Origin: Noviherbaspirillum pedocola
Lineage (GTDB): Bacteria; Pseudomonadota; Gammaproteobacteria; Burkholderiales; Burkholderiaceae_D
Assembly: GCF_016632335.1 (NCBI RefSeq)
Contig: NZ_JAEPBG010000003.1
Location: 62,001-126,000 of the forward strand
Direction: 5' to 3'
Length of the DNA: 64,000 nt
The notes beneath the pieces are model-generated. The model worked only from the letters and a program-made list of their open reading frames with translations. It was not told the origin of the DNA and did no database searches. Below, one piece after another: positions 33,390 through 42,569 of the stretch. The position numbers were made by a program, and so were the translations under genes. How positions within the stretch are numbered: position 1 is the first letter of the stretch; every line of letters begins with the position of its first letter.

Positions 33390-34334
33390 ATGAAACTGTC
33401 CATTGTTGCCAGCCTGCTCATCGGCGCCAGCCTCGTTTCCGGCGCTGCTCATGCAGAGGATCTGACCGGCACGCTGAAAAAGGTCAAGGACACCGGGACC
33501 ATCACCTTGGGCGTGCGCGATTCTTCGATTCCCTTCTCCTATCTCGATGACAAGCAGTCGTACCAGGGTTATTCCATCGATCTGTGCATGAAGATCGTCA
33601 GCGCGGTGCAGAAGCAACTCGGTCTGACCTCGCTGAATGTGAAGATGAACCCGGTGACTTCCGCGACCCGGATTCCGCTGATGGCCAATGGCACCGTCGA
33701 TCTCGAATGCGGCTCCACGACCAACAACCTTGAACGCCAGCGCCAGGTGGCATTTGCGCCAACCACCTTCGTCACCGCGAACCGCTTGCTGGCGAAGAAG
33801 TCGTCGCATATTGCCTCGCTGAATGACATGAAGGGCAAGGTTCTGGTATCGACCGCCGGCACGTCGAACCTGAAACAGGTAGTCGCACTGAACAGCGAGC
33901 GCAATCTCGGCATGAACGTCATCCCTGCCAAGGATCATGCCGAAGCCTTCCTGATGGTGGAAACCGGCCGCGCGACCGCGTTTGCAATGGACGACATTCT
34001 GCTGGCCTCGCTGGCAGCGAGCTCCAAAGAACCGAACGAATACGAAATCACCAAGGAAGCGTTGTCGGTCGAGCCGTACGGCATCATGCTGCGTCGCGAA
34101 GATCCGCAATTCAAGAAGGTGGTCGATTCCGCCATCGAAGGCGTGTTCAAGTCGGGCGAGATCAACAAGATCTACGCAAAGTGGTTCCAGTCTCCGATCC
34201 CGCCGAAGGGGGTCAATCTGAACGTCCCGATGAGCGACCAACTTAAGGCCGTGATCGCGCATCCTACCGATTCCGGTGATCCGGCTGCTTATGCAGCCGT
34301 GCCGGAAGCGCAAAAGTCCGGCCGCAAGAAATAA
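33390..34334 (+). CDS. gltI: Glutamate/aspartate ABC transporter, periplasmic binding protein
   Basis: 314 residues. Sec signal peptide (MKLSIVASLLIGASLVSGAAHA), then a type-II bacterial SBP_bac_3 fold with GTITLGVRDSSIPFSYLDD, GYSIDLCMKI, PLMANGTVDLECGSTTNNLERQ and AFAMDDILLA. The segment GSTTNN with the downstream Arg matches GltI-type acidic amino acid binding. It delivers glutamate/aspartate to GltJKL. GGAG sits before the ATG. It is separated from gltJ by 162 bases with a strong hairpin, which probably makes more binding protein than permease. Confidence 0.95.
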   Translation: MKLSIVASLLIGASLVSGAAHAEDLTGTLKKVKDTGTITLGVRDSSIPFSYLDDKQSYQGYSIDLCMKIVSAVQKQLGLTSLNVKMNPVTSATRIPLMANGTVDLECGSTTNNLERQRQVAFAPTTFVTANRLLAKKSSHIASLNDMKGKVLVSTAGTSNLKQVVALNSERNLGMNVIPAKDHAEAFLMVETGRATAFAMDDILLASLAASSKEPNEYEITKEALSVEPYGIMLRREDPQFKKVVDSAIEGVFKSGEINKIYAKWFQSPIPPKGVNLNVPMSDQLKAVIAHPTDSGDPAAYAAVPEAQKSGRKK

Positions 34335-34351
34335 GCTGACCGGGCATATGT

Positions 34352-34379
34352 GAAGCGGGAGGCGCAGGCCTCCCGTTTC
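34352..34379 (+). terminator. Hairpin between gltI and gltJ
   Basis: A 12-bp stem with one mismatch (core CGGGAGGC/GCCTCCCG, loop GCAG) followed by TTTCATTT. It probably acts as a partial terminator or 3' stabiliser of the gltI message. Confidence 0.7.
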
Positions 34380-34496
34380 ATTTCAGTGAAGGGTTTCAGG
34401 GGTCTGATTTCACGGTCAGGAAAATTCTTGGCAGTACGTTATGCGTTTATCGAGCCGAAGATACAATCAGCGCACTGATGGAATAGGGGATATCCC

Positions 34497-35243
34497 ATGA
34501 ATTACAACTGGAACTGGCGCATTTTCTGGGAAGACTCTCCGGAAGGCATCGGTACTTATTTCGATACGCTGCTCTCCGGGCTGTACTGGACGCTGGCCGT
34601 AGCGCTGTCAGCCTGGGTCATGGCCTTGGTCCTTGGAGCCATCGTCGGCACGATCCGCACCACGCCAAACCGACTCGCGGCTCGCTTCGCCAATGCCTAT
34701 GTCGAACTGTTTCGCAATATTCCGCTGCTGGTGCAGATGTTCCTGTGGTATTTCGTGATGCCTGAACTGCTACCGGTCGGCATCGGCAATTGGTTGAAAT
34801 CGCTGCCGAATGCGGCGTTCGTCACGGCAGTGCTGAGCCTGGGCTTTTTCACCTCGTCACGTGTGGCGGTGCAGGTTTCTGCGGGCATCCAGTCGCTGCC
34901 GCGTGGGCAACGGCTTGCCGGCACCGCGCTCGGATTGACGAATGCGCAGACCTATCGCTACGTGCTGCTGCCGATGGCTTTCCGCATCATTGTTCCGCCG
35001 CTGGCCAGCGAATTCCTGAACATCATCAAGAACAGCTCGGTCGCATTGACCATCGGCGTGATGGAACTGACGGCGCGCGCTCGGTCGATGCAAGAGTTCT
35101 CGTTCCAGGTGTTCGAAGCTTTCACCGCGGCGACCCTCATCTATATCGCGGTCAATGTCATCATCGTCGCCTTGATGCACTGGATCGAACGCCGGGTTAG
35201 GGTGCCTGGCTTCATTGTCAGCGGCGGTGGAGGAGGTCACTGA
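34497..35243 (+). CDS. gltJ: Glutamate/aspartate ABC transporter permease GltJ
   Basis: 248 residues, about five membrane helices of the HisMQ type with the YVELFRNIPLLVQMFLWYFV start of the core and the EAA loop AGTALGLTNAQTYRYVLLPMAFRIIVPP. It forms the heterodimeric channel with GltK. The N-terminus MNYNWNWRIFWEDSPEG is typical of GltJ. Its stop overlaps the gltK start by one base, so the two are translationally coupled. A TACAAT box at 34462-34467 could be a -10 of an internal promoter, but no clear -35 is seen. Confidence 0.95.
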   Translation: MNYNWNWRIFWEDSPEGIGTYFDTLLSGLYWTLAVALSAWVMALVLGAIVGTIRTTPNRLAARFANAYVELFRNIPLLVQMFLWYFVMPELLPVGIGNWLKSLPNAAFVTAVLSLGFFTSSRVAVQVSAGIQSLPRGQRLAGTALGLTNAQTYRYVLLPMAFRIIVPPLASEFLNIIKNSSVALTIGVMELTARARSMQEFSFQVFEAFTAATLIYIAVNVIIVALMHWIERRVRVPGFIVSGGGGGH

Positions 35244-35935
35244 TGTTTTCCAATTTCGACTTCAATGTCATCGAGCGCTCATGGTCTTATCTGTTTCAGG
35301 TCGGCATGGTCTTTACGCTGAAGCTGACGCTGCTGGCCATGGTCGGCGGCATCATCCTTGGCACGATCCTGGCGATGATGCGCCTGTCCAAGCTGCGCGC
35401 GGTGTCGCTGGTAGCCACTGGCTATGTCAACCTGATCCGCTCGATTCCACTCGTGCTGGTGATCTTCTGGTTCTACTTCCTCGTGCCCTATATCGGCGCC
35501 TGGATCATCGGTGCGAAGGAACCGATACAGGTCGGCGCGTTTTCTTCCTCGCTCATCACCTTCATCCTGTTTGAAGCTGCGTATTACTGCGAGATCATGC
35601 GCGCCGGCATCCAGTCCATATCGCGCGGGCAGGTGTTCGCCGGGTATGCGCTCGGCATGAATTACTGGCAGATGATGGGCAACGTCGTGCTGCCGCAGGC
35701 TTTCCGCAACATGATTCCGGTGCTGCTGACCCAGACTATCGTGCTGTTCCAGGACGTGTCGCTGGTTTACGTGTTGTCCATCACCGATTTCGTCGGCGCC
35801 GCTTCCAAGATTGCGCAGCGCGACGGGCGCCTGGTGGAAATGTATTTGTTCGTTGCCATTGTTTACTTTGTGCTGTGCTATGGCCTTTCCCTGCTGGTGA
35901 AACGCCTGCAGCAGCGCGTGGCCATCATCCGCTGA
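35243..35935 (+). CDS. gltK: Glutamate/aspartate ABC transporter permease GltK
   Basis: 230 residues, HisMQ-type permease with YVNLIRSIPLVLVIFWFYFLVPYI and the EAA loop AGYALGMNYWQMMGNVVLPQAFRNMIPV. Partner of GltJ in the inner membrane. The start overlaps the gltJ stop (TGATG). Full length. It is followed by gltL after 29 bases. Confidence 0.95.
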   Translation: MFSNFDFNVIERSWSYLFQVGMVFTLKLTLLAMVGGIILGTILAMMRLSKLRAVSLVATGYVNLIRSIPLVLVIFWFYFLVPYIGAWIIGAKEPIQVGAFSSSLITFILFEAAYYCEIMRAGIQSISRGQVFAGYALGMNYWQMMGNVVLPQAFRNMIPVLLTQTIVLFQDVSLVYVLSITDFVGAASKIAQRDGRLVEMYLFVAIVYFVLCYGLSLLVKRLQQRVAIIR

Positions 35936-35964
35936 ATGGCGAAACCGAATTCGGGAGAAATTTC

Positions 35965-36690
35965 ATGATTGAACTGCGTCAAGTCAGCAAGTGGTACGGC
36001 AGCTTTCAGGTGCTGACCGATTGCACCACCAGCGTTTCCAAGGGCGACGTCATGGTGATCTGCGGTCCTTCGGGCTCCGGCAAGTCGACCCTGATCAAGA
36101 CGGTCAACGGTCTTGAGCCGTTTCAGAAGGGGGAAATCATTGTCGATGGCGTGTCGGTCGGCGATCCGAAGACCAACCTGTCCAAGCTTCGTGCGCGGAT
36201 CGGCATGGTGTTCCAGAACTTCGAACTGTTTCCGCACTTGTCGATACGCGAGAATCTGACGATCGGCCAGGTGAAAGTCCTCGGGCGCAGCGTCGAGGAT
36301 GCGACCCAGCGTGGCCTGAAATACCTCGATCGCGTCGGGCTCATCGCCCAGAAGGACAAATTTCCCGGGCAGCTTTCGGGTGGGCAGCAGCAGCGCGTCG
36401 CCATTGCGCGCGCGCTTTCAATGGACCCGATCGCCATGCTGTTCGATGAACCGACGTCAGCCCTGGATCCGGAAATGATCAACGAAGTGCTGGACGTCAT
36501 GGTCGAGCTGGCCCAGGAAGGCATGACGATGATGGTCGTGACCCACGAAATGGGTTTCGCCCGCAAGGTGGCCAATCGGGTCGTCTTCATGGACAAGGGC
36601 AGCATTCTGGAGGATTGCACGAAGGATGAATTTTTCGGCACACCGCGCTCCGAGCGGGCGCGCGATTTTCTGGCCAAGATCATTCATTAA
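35965..36690 (+). CDS. gltL: Glutamate/aspartate ABC transporter ATP-binding protein GltL
   Basis: 241 residues from the ATG at 35965 (GGGAGA eight bases upstream). Complete ABC ATPase: Walker A GPSGSGKST, Q-loop VFQNFELFPHL, signature LSGGQQQR, Walker B MLFDEPTSALD and the switch His in VVTHEMGFA. It powers glutamate/aspartate uptake through GltJK. A terminator follows 18 bases after the stop. Confidence 0.97.
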   Translation: MIELRQVSKWYGSFQVLTDCTTSVSKGDVMVICGPSGSGKSTLIKTVNGLEPFQKGEIIVDGVSVGDPKTNLSKLRARIGMVFQNFELFPHLSIRENLTIGQVKVLGRSVEDATQRGLKYLDRVGLIAQKDKFPGQLSGGQQQRVAIARALSMDPIAMLFDEPTSALDPEMINEVLDVMVELAQEGMTMMVVTHEMGFARKVANRVVFMDKGSILEDCTKDEFFGTPRSERARDFLAKIIH

Positions 36691-36707
36691 GTCTGCCGCA
36701 TCCATGG

Positions 36708-36744
36708 GGCCGCTCGTGGCATAAGCCCGAGCGGCCTTGTCTTT
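36708..36744 (+). terminator. Terminator of the glt operon
   Basis: Stem GGCCGCTCG/CGAGCGGCC (36708-36716 with 36728-36736), an 11-base loop, followed by TTGTCTTTT. Confidence 0.8.
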
Positions 36745-36828
36745 TCAGATGCCGGCTGGCGTGCCCGTGTCACGCTAATGGCGTCGCTATCCCGTAAAAT
36801 CACGTCTTCCCTCGTTTTCCGTCCTATC

Positions 36829-37872
36829 ATGCAGACCCCGATTTCCAGCCTCACCATTACGCGCCCCGACGATTGGCACCTGCACCTGCGCGATGGTGCG
36901 ACCATGGCCAGCGTGTTGCCGCATACGGCGCGCCAGTTCGCGCGCGCCATCGTCATGCCGAACCTGAAGCCGCCGGTTACCACCACCGCGCAAGCCTTGG
37001 CCTATCGCGAGCGCATTCTGGCGGCCCTGCCGCGGGACATGCGCTTTGAGCCGCTGATGACGCTTTACCTGACCGACAATACGCCGCCGGAAGAGATCCG
37101 CCGGGCGAAGGACAGCGGCCTGGTGCACGCGGTGAAGCTGTATCCCGCCGGCGCGACCACCAACTCCGACGCTGGCGTGACCGATCTCGGCAAATGCCGT
37201 CGTACCCTGGAAGCGATGCAGGAAGTCGGCATGCCGCTACTGGTGCATGGCGAAGTGACCGACTCGGACATCGATATTTTCGACCGCGAGGCGGTGTTCA
37301 TTGACCGCGTCATGATTCCATTGCGCCGTGACATGCCGGAACTGAAGGTCGTTTTCGAGCACATCACCACCCGGGATGCGGCACACTATGTGCGCGACGC
37401 CGATGGACATGTTGGCGCTACTATCACCGCACATCATCTGCTCTACAACCGCAACGAGATTTTCCGTGGCGGCATTCGTCCGCATTACTATTGTTTGCCT
37501 GTGCTCAAGCGTGAGGCGCATCGTCAGGCTCTTGTGGAAGCAGCCACCTCGGGCAGTGCGAAGTTCTTTCTCGGCACCGATTCCGCGCCACATCCCAAAG
37601 GGGCAAAAGAGCATGCCTGTGGCTGCGCAGGGTGCTATACCGCATTGCACGCGATGGAGCTGTATGCGCAGGCATTCGATGCTGCCGGCGCGCTGGACAA
37701 GCTGGAAGGCTTCGCTAGCCTACATGGCGCAGATTTCTACGGGTTATCGCGAAATAGCGACAAAATCACGTTGCGTCGTGAAAGCTGGGAACTGCCTGCT
37801 GAACTGCCGATGGCCGATACCAGCGTGGTTCCCCTTGATGCGGGCGGCACGCTCGCATGGAAGATGATCTAA
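36829..37872 (+). CDS. pyrC: Dihydroorotase
   Basis: 347 residues from the ATG at 36829. Class II dihydroorotase of pyrimidine synthesis, a zinc amidohydrolase that cyclises carbamoyl-aspartate. Metal ligands are seen in [10 protein letters not shown] near the start, the carbamylated Lys region [21 protein letters not shown] and the C-terminal GTDSAPH with Asp. The N-terminus [19 protein letters not shown] is standard. No convincing Shine-Dalgarno, so an upstream start at 36778 is possible but less likely. The next gene starts 12 bases on. Confidence 0.96.
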   Translation: MQTPISSLTITRPDDWHLHLRDGATMASVLPHTARQFARAIVMPNLKPPVTTTAQALAYRERILAALPRDMRFEPLMTLYLTDNTPPEEIRRAKDSGLVHAVKLYPAGATTNSDAGVTDLGKCRRTLEAMQEVGMPLLVHGEVTDSDIDIFDREAVFIDRVMIPLRRDMPELKVVFEHITTRDAAHYVRDADGHVGATITAHHLLYNRNEIFRGGIRPHYYCLPVLKREAHRQALVEAATSGSAKFFLGTDSAPHPKGAKEHACGCAGCYTALHAMELYAQAFDAAGALDKLEGFASLHGADFYGLSRNSDKITLRRESWELPAELPMADTSVVPLDAGGTLAWKMI

Positions 37873-37884
37873 CACGCGTTAAGC

Positions 37885-38691
37885 ATGACAACTGGCTGGT
37901 TGAATCAAATTGATTGGAGCCGGCCATGGCTCTTACCCTTGCGCGCAATGGGGTATGGCATCGCACATGCCGCGAATTGGCGACATGCGCTTGACAGCGC
38001 AGCCGCATCAATAGATCTGAAAAACCATCGCGGCTTGCCCATTCGCTTTGTTCCGCAGGAGGCCCTGCCTTCAGGTATCGCCTATGAAAGCTTCATCAGC
38101 GATACCGGCCAAGTTCCGACGCGAGATAACTTGCATGACTTCTTTAATGCCCTTATCTGGCTCAGCTATCCGCGCATCAAAGTGCAGCTCAATGCATTGC
38201 AGGCAGAAGAGATCGATCAACGGGGCAAACTGCCGACGAAGGTAAGAGGCAAGCTGCGAGACGCGGCCACTATCTTTGATGAGAATGCGACGTTGCTCGT
38301 TATTTCCGATCCTTCGCTCGGAACAGCATTGCGCGAGCATGCTTGGCAAGAGCTCTTTGTTGAGCGCCGGGAAGAATTTATATCGCGTTGCGATGTGCGC
38401 TTGTTCGGGCATGCATTGCTGGAGAAGCTTGTCAGTCCCTACAAGGCAATTACTGCGCACACCTGGATCATAGTGGTTGAACCACCGATTCTGACTTTGG
38501 CTGAAGAGACGGCACGACAGTGGGTCGATGAAACGGTAGCAAAAAGACTGCACACCGGTTTGCATACTGGGGATTTCACGCCTTTACCGGTATTGGGAGT
38601 GCCGAATTGGTGGCAAGGGCAGGATACGGCCTTCTATGCTGACGAACAGGTATTTCGCCCGAAGCGTCCAAAATTGCAATTGAACCAGTGA
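37885..38691 (+). CDS. DUF3025 family protein
   Basis: 268 residues, soluble. The segments LPIRFVPQEALPSGIAYESFI, TRDNLHDFFNALIWLSYPRIK, and HAWQELFVERREEFISRCDVRLFGHALLEKL are diagnostic of DUF3025, a betaproteobacterial family of unknown function. It regularly follows pyrC; here the gap is 12 bases, so they are likely co-transcribed. No catalytic motif is recognised. Confidence 0.88.
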   Translation: MTTGWLNQIDWSRPWLLPLRAMGYGIAHAANWRHALDSAAASIDLKNHRGLPIRFVPQEALPSGIAYESFISDTGQVPTRDNLHDFFNALIWLSYPRIKVQLNALQAEEIDQRGKLPTKVRGKLRDAATIFDENATLLVISDPSLGTALREHAWQELFVERREEFISRCDVRLFGHALLEKLVSPYKAITAHTWIIVVEPPILTLAEETARQWVDETVAKRLHTGLHTGDFTPLPVLGVPNWWQGQDTAFYADEQVFRPKRPKLQLNQ

Positions 38692-38810
38692 AAGCGGGCC
38701 GGCATTACGAGAGACAAGCGCGCCCCGAAAAGCTCACAAGGAAGATATGTGCGAATGAATTTTGGCAGTGCGCCGAGCGCTTGCTTGCTTCTTATCGCCT
38801 TGGAAAAGAT

Positions 38811-38832
38811 CAGGCCCACCGAAGTGGGCCTG
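38811..38832. terminator. Hairpin between DUF3025 gene and porin
   Basis: A perfect 9-bp stem CAGGCCCAC/GTGGGCCTG with loop CGAA (TTCG on the other strand). The T-rich tail (ATCTTTTCC) is on the minus-strand side, so it mainly suits the porin transcript; it may serve both converging genes. Confidence 0.7.
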
Positions 38833-38922
38833 AGTTCACACAATACTGCAGATGATCGGCATTCGCCTATACCTGCGGTGAGAATACCCTTGCGAGAAGG
38901 GCACTCTCACACAAAGTATTGA

Positions 38923-40059
38923 TTAGAACAGGTGGTTGATACCAACCGACACACCGGTCTGGTTGCCGTTGCCAGGAGACGAGAACAGCGGCATTTGAGC
39001 GCTGCCGACACCCAGGCCGGTCAGGTTCGGAGCAGCGGTCGCGCTAGAAGCAAGACGCAGCGCGTCCGAGTAACGAGCGTAGTCGATGTCAGCGTAGAAA
39101 TTGGTACGCTTCGACAGAGCGTAGGTCGCGCCGACAATCACGAGTTGGCGCTTGCCGCTGCCGTTGAAGGTGCTGACATTGTTGGTGCTGACACGGGTGT
39201 CATAGTAAGCAGCCGTCAGGCCCATGGCCGGGGTGATGTCGTAGCTGCCGCCAATCCACCAGTTCTTCTGGTCGAAGCTGCCAGCTGTCAGATCCTGGCG
39301 CTCTTTGGCGTAGCCGAGGGCGACACGAGCCGGGCCAAAGGTGTAGGCGCCACCGACGGTCCAGTCGCGGTTGTCGTTGTACTGAGCCGGGACTGCTGCA
39401 GCGGTGGCAGTTGCGGCAACTGGAGCAGCAGTTTGTGGCTTACGCAGGGTATAAGCACCGCCAACGGAGATCGGGCCGTTCGCATAGGTCACACCCAAAC
39501 CTTGGGTCGAACCGTTACGCGCGCTACCAGCTTGCTCGCCCAGCGCCCATTCAGCACGCGCGGTAATCGGGCCAAAGGTTCCAGTGTACTGGATGTCGTT
39601 ATTTTGACGGGTACCAGCCGAAACGCTCGCGCCGGTCAGAGGAATAATGCCGGTAAATTTGTAGTTGAACGGATCATAGGCGCCGACGGTTTTAAACGCG
39701 ACGGTATATTGACGACCTAGATCCAGGGAACCCCATTGGCTGCCGAGGCCGACGAATGCCGAACGTTGGAACAGGAAAGCAGAGTTATCCAGAGCGCCAG
39801 TACCGGAGTTGAAGCCCGATTCCAGGGTGAAGTGAGCATTCAGACCGCCGCCCAAGTCTTCAACGCCTTTAAAGCCGATACGGTTGGAGTTGTAGGTACC
39901 GTTGGAGCCCATCGTCAGCCTGCTGTGACCAGCGGCGTCTTGGTTGTTTTGATAGCGAACGCCTGCATCAAACGAACCGTAAATCGTCACACTGGTTTGT
40001 GCTTGTGCAACGCCTGCAAATGCACCCAGTACTGCCAGTGCGAGAAGCGATTTTTTCAT
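38923..40059 (-). CDS. General porin (OmpC/Omp32-type, Gram-negative)
   Basis: 378 residues from the ATG at 40059, with GGAGATAA upstream. Sec signal peptide (MKKSLLALAVLGAFAGVAQA), then the characteristic porin start QTSVTIYGSFDAGVRYQN, repeated beta strands (VGGAYTFGPARVALGYAKER), the loop-3 constriction region and a terminal Phe (VGINHLF) needed for outer-membrane assembly. A 16-strand trimeric porin, anion-preferring in close relatives. Monocistronic, with a long 240-base upstream region shared with coq7. Confidence 0.94.
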   Translation of the reverse strand: MKKSLLALAVLGAFAGVAQAQTSVTIYGSFDAGVRYQNNQDAAGHSRLTMGSNGTYNSNRIGFKGVEDLGGGLNAHFTLESGFNSGTGALDNSAFLFQRSAFVGLGSQWGSLDLGRQYTVAFKTVGAYDPFNYKFTGIIPLTGASVSAGTRQNNDIQYTGTFGPITARAEWALGEQAGSARNGSTQGLGVTYANGPISVGGAYTLRKPQTAAPVAATATAAAVPAQYNDNRDWTVGGAYTFGPARVALGYAKERQDLTAGSFDQKNWWIGGSYDITPAMGLTAAYYDTRVSTNNVSTFNGSGKRQLVIVGATYALSKRTNFYADIDYARYSDALRLASSATAAPNLTGLGVGSAQMPLFSSPGNGNQTGVSVGINHLF

Positions 40060-40301
40060 TGAGTTATCTCCAGAAGTTGTAGTGCTAAAGTTTTTCGCGG
40101 CATTCAGCGAGGCTATCAACCGAATCTTGCCCGCCGAGACTTCCAAACCAGTTGATCAAGAAGCTAGTGGACATTTCATCAAATAACGGAATGAAGGGCA
40201 AAGAGATTTTGCCTTTGGCGGTTAAACAAGTTTTCTTTGTGGTATGGGTGCAACGCTTCAGCTTAGAATCTGGTAATGTGTAATCGTGTAAAAGGTCACG
40301 C

Positions 40302-40919
40302 ATGGATAAACTTATTGTCAGTTTTGATCGCGCACTTCGTGTGATTTCGGGTGTGGCTTTTGCGTCACGGCCCAGTCCAGCAGCAAGAATTGGACAGGAT
40401 GCATTAACTCAGGCAGAACGTCGTCACAGCGCCGGTTTGATGCGAGTGAATCACGTCGGAGAAATTTGCGCGCAAGCGCTTTATGAATCGCAGGGGCGCT
40501 TTTCTCGCGAGGAGAGCACTCGTAAGCAATTCGAACATGCTGCGCGCGAGGAGGAAGATCATCTTGCGTGGACAGCCGAACGCTTGGAGGAGCTCGGCTC
40601 GCATCCCAGCATGCTTAATCCCCTCTGGTACGGGATGTCCTATGCGCTTGGCGTCATCGCAGCGCAAATGGGCGATAGCCACAGTCTTGGATTTGTCGTC
40701 GAAACGGAAAAGCAGGTGGAGTCACACTTGGCCAGCCATTTACAACGTCTCCCATTGGCCGATCAAAAATCGCGTGTGGTAGTCGAGCAGATGCGGCAGG
40801 ATGAAATTGATCATGGCGCAGCAGCCCAGTCGTTGGGCGCGGCCGATATGCCGCTGCCCATGCGGCAAGCGATGCGCGCCATGTCAAAAGTAATGACCAG
40901 CGTTGCCTACTATATTTAG
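40302..40919 (+). CDS. coq7: Demethoxyubiquinone hydroxylase
   Basis: 205 residues. Di-iron carboxylate enzyme of ubiquinone synthesis: first helix MRVNHVGEICAQALYESQ, second AREEEDHLAWTAERLEEL (ExxH), and the later pair EKQVESHL and DEIDHG (ExxH). It adds the C-6 hydroxyl to demethoxyubiquinone at the inner membrane. The C-terminus SKVMTSVAYYI is typical of the betaproteobacterial form. It is divergent from the porin. Confidence 0.96.
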   Translation: MDKLIVSFDRALRVISGVAFASRPSPAARIGQDALTQAERRHSAGLMRVNHVGEICAQALYESQGRFSREESTRKQFEHAAREEEDHLAWTAERLEELGSHPSMLNPLWYGMSYALGVIAAQMGDSHSLGFVVETEKQVESHLASHLQRLPLADQKSRVVVEQMRQDEIDHGAAAQSLGAADMPLPMRQAMRAMSKVMTSVAYYI

Positions 40920-40937
40920 TGGCGGGCGAAAGGGATC

Positions 40938-41381
40938 TCAGGCGATTGGAGTTTCCGCGAGATCGTCGATGATTTCAAAGCTGTGCGTAATCTCGGCAGT
41001 CTTCTCTAGCATGATCGACGCCGAACAGTACTTTTCGTGAGACAGCTTGATTGCGCGTTCAACCAGATTTGATTTCAGGTTGCGGCCACGTACGGCAAAG
41101 TGGAAATGGATCTTGGTGAAGACTTTTGGATCTTTTTCCGCTCGTTCGGATTTGAGCGTGACATCACATCCGCGGATGTCCTGACCGCTCTTGCGCAAAA
41201 TGAGCACGACATCGTAAGCGGTGCATCCGCCGGTGCCGGCGAGGACTACCTCCATCGGCCTTGGCGCAAGGTTGCGTCCACCGCCCTCAGGCGCACCGTC
41301 CATCGTTACGATATGGCCTGAACCGGTTTCAGCGATAAAAGTCATGCCGGGAGATCCAGCCCAGCTCACAGTGCATTCCAT
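40938..41381 (-). CDS. OsmC family protein (YhfA-like)
   Basis: 147 residues. OsmC fold with RPMEVVLAGTGGCTAYDVVLILRK (first redox Cys) and the second Cys in SHEKYCSASIMLEK. The family includes hydroperoxide reductases, but YhfA-type members have no settled substrate. It converges on coq7 with an 18-base gap and diverges from rplM. Confidence 0.92.
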   Translation of the reverse strand: MECTVSWAGSPGMTFIAETGSGHIVTMDGAPEGGGRNLAPRPMEVVLAGTGGCTAYDVVLILRKSGQDIRGCDVTLKSERAEKDPKVFTKIHFHFAVRGRNLKSNLVERAIKLSHEKYCSASIMLEKTAEITHSFEIIDDLAETPIA

Positions 41382-41447
41382 GACGACCTCTCTATAGCTC
41401 CATTAATTGAGTGCGCTATTGTAACGGTTCCCGACGTACGATTTTGT

Positions 41448-41504
41448 TTGACGCCAAGTGCTTGAAAAGCCTATACTTTCCGATTCCCCGTGCGCTCAGG
41501 GGAA
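41448..41504 (+). promoter_or_regulatory. rplM-rpsI promoter and leader hairpin
   Basis: TTGACG (41448-41453), 18-base spacer, TATACT (41472-41477). The predicted 120-base leader begins with a small hairpin TTCCCC/GGGGAA (41484-41504), which may have a role in ribosomal-protein feedback; this last point is speculative. Confidence 0.7.
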
Positions 41505-41603
41505 AGAAATAAGGCAGAGTCCGCAACGATTTTGGCAATGTTTCCAATAAAGATTGCCCGCGGAACCACCAGTTTGAGCGTATTACCTGAACAGAAAGTC
41601 ATC

Positions 41604-42032
41604 ATGAAAACCTTTTCCGCCAAAGGACACGAAGTCCAACGCGACTGGTTTGTGATCGACGCAACGGACAAAGTCCTCGGACGTGTCGCCAGCGAAGTGG
41701 CACTCCGGTTGCGTGGTAAGCACAAGCCTGAATTCACGCCTCACGTCGATACCGGCGATTTCATCATCGTCATCAACGCAGACAAACTGCGCGTGACCGG
41801 CGCCAAGCCAACCGACAAGAAGTACTACCGCCACAGCGGTTATCCCGGCGGCATCTACGAAACCAATTTCCTGAAAATGCAACAGCGTTTTCCGGGCCGT
41901 GCGCTCGAGAAGGCGGTCAAGGGCATGCTGCCCAAAGGCCCGCTCGGCTACGCGATGATCAAGAAGCTGAAGGTGTATGCGGAAGGCTCCCATCCGCACG
42001 CCGCACAGCAGCCGAAGCCCCTCGAACTGTAA
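41604..42032 (+). CDS. rplM: 50S ribosomal protein L13
   Basis: 142 residues from the ATG at 41604 ([20 protein letters not shown]), the family's usual start and length. Motifs [21 protein letters not shown] and YRHSGYPGG are typical. Early-assembly protein of the large subunit. It is followed after 9 bases by rpsI, the universal bacterial pair. A start at 41490 would add 38 non-homologous residues and is rejected. Confidence 0.98.
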   Translation: MKTFSAKGHEVQRDWFVIDATDKVLGRVASEVALRLRGKHKPEFTPHVDTGDFIIVINADKLRVTGAKPTDKKYYRHSGYPGGIYETNFLKMQQRFPGRALEKAVKGMLPKGPLGYAMIKKLKVYAEGSHPHAAQQPKPLEL

Positions 42033-42041
42033 GGAACAGCA

Positions 42042-42434
42042 ATGATCGGTAACTACAATTACGGAACCGGCCGTCGCAAGAGCGCCGTCGCGCGCGTGTT
42101 CATCAAGGCTGGCACCGGCCAGATCGTGGTGAACGGCAAGCCGGCGAACGAATACTTCTCCCGCGAAACTGGCCTGATGGTCATTCGTCAACCGCTGGAA
42201 CTGACCAACAACGTCGACCGTTTCGACATCAAGGTCAACGTGTCCGGCGGCGGTGAGTCTGGCCAAGCCGGCGCCGTGCGTCATGGCATCACCCGCGCTC
42301 TGATCGACTACGATGCGGCGTTGAAGCCCGAGCTGTCAAAAGCCGGCTTCGTTACCCGTGACGCCCGTGAAGTCGAGCGCAAGAAAGTTGGTCTGCGCAA
42401 GGCTCGCCGCGCAAAGCAATTCTCCAAGCGCTAA
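42042..42434 (+). CDS. rpsI: 30S ribosomal protein S9
   Basis: 130 residues: [22 protein letters not shown] at the start, [18 protein letters not shown] in the middle, and the basic tail [11 protein letters not shown] that reaches the P-site tRNA. Second gene of the rplM operon, with AAGGAA upstream and a strong terminator 22 bases after the stop. Confidence 0.98.
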   Translation: MIGNYNYGTGRRKSAVARVFIKAGTGQIVVNGKPANEYFSRETGLMVIRQPLELTNNVDRFDIKVNVSGGGESGQAGAVRHGITRALIDYDAALKPELSKAGFVTRDAREVERKKVGLRKARRAKQFSKR

Positions 42435-42455
42435 TCCGCGCTTCGGAGCAAGCAA

Positions 42456-42487
42456 AGCCGCCGGGTTCGCCCGGCGGCTTTTTTCTT
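42456..42487 (+). terminator. Terminator of rplM-rpsI
   Basis: Perfect 10-bp stem AGCCGCCGGG/CCCGGCGGCT with a TTCG tetraloop and a run of six T. Confidence 0.95.
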
Positions 42488-42569
42488 TATTGGGGCCGCA
42501 GCAGCGCGCAACGTCGATTCGGCACCGCTGCTACAATCGCCGGACCTTTCCTGTTGGGCGTAACACATC

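Noticed and set aside
33378-34313. 311-codon open frame antisense to gltI
   Set aside because: gltI has signal peptide and family motifs; the antisense frame has none.
34428-34467. TTGGCA and TACAAT before gltJ as a promoter
   Set aside because: The spacing is 28 bases, too long for a sigma-70 promoter; only a weak alternative -35 exists.
40085-40303. 72-codon frame between porin and coq7
   Set aside because: Overlaps the expected divergent promoters, has no family signature and runs against the coq7 start.
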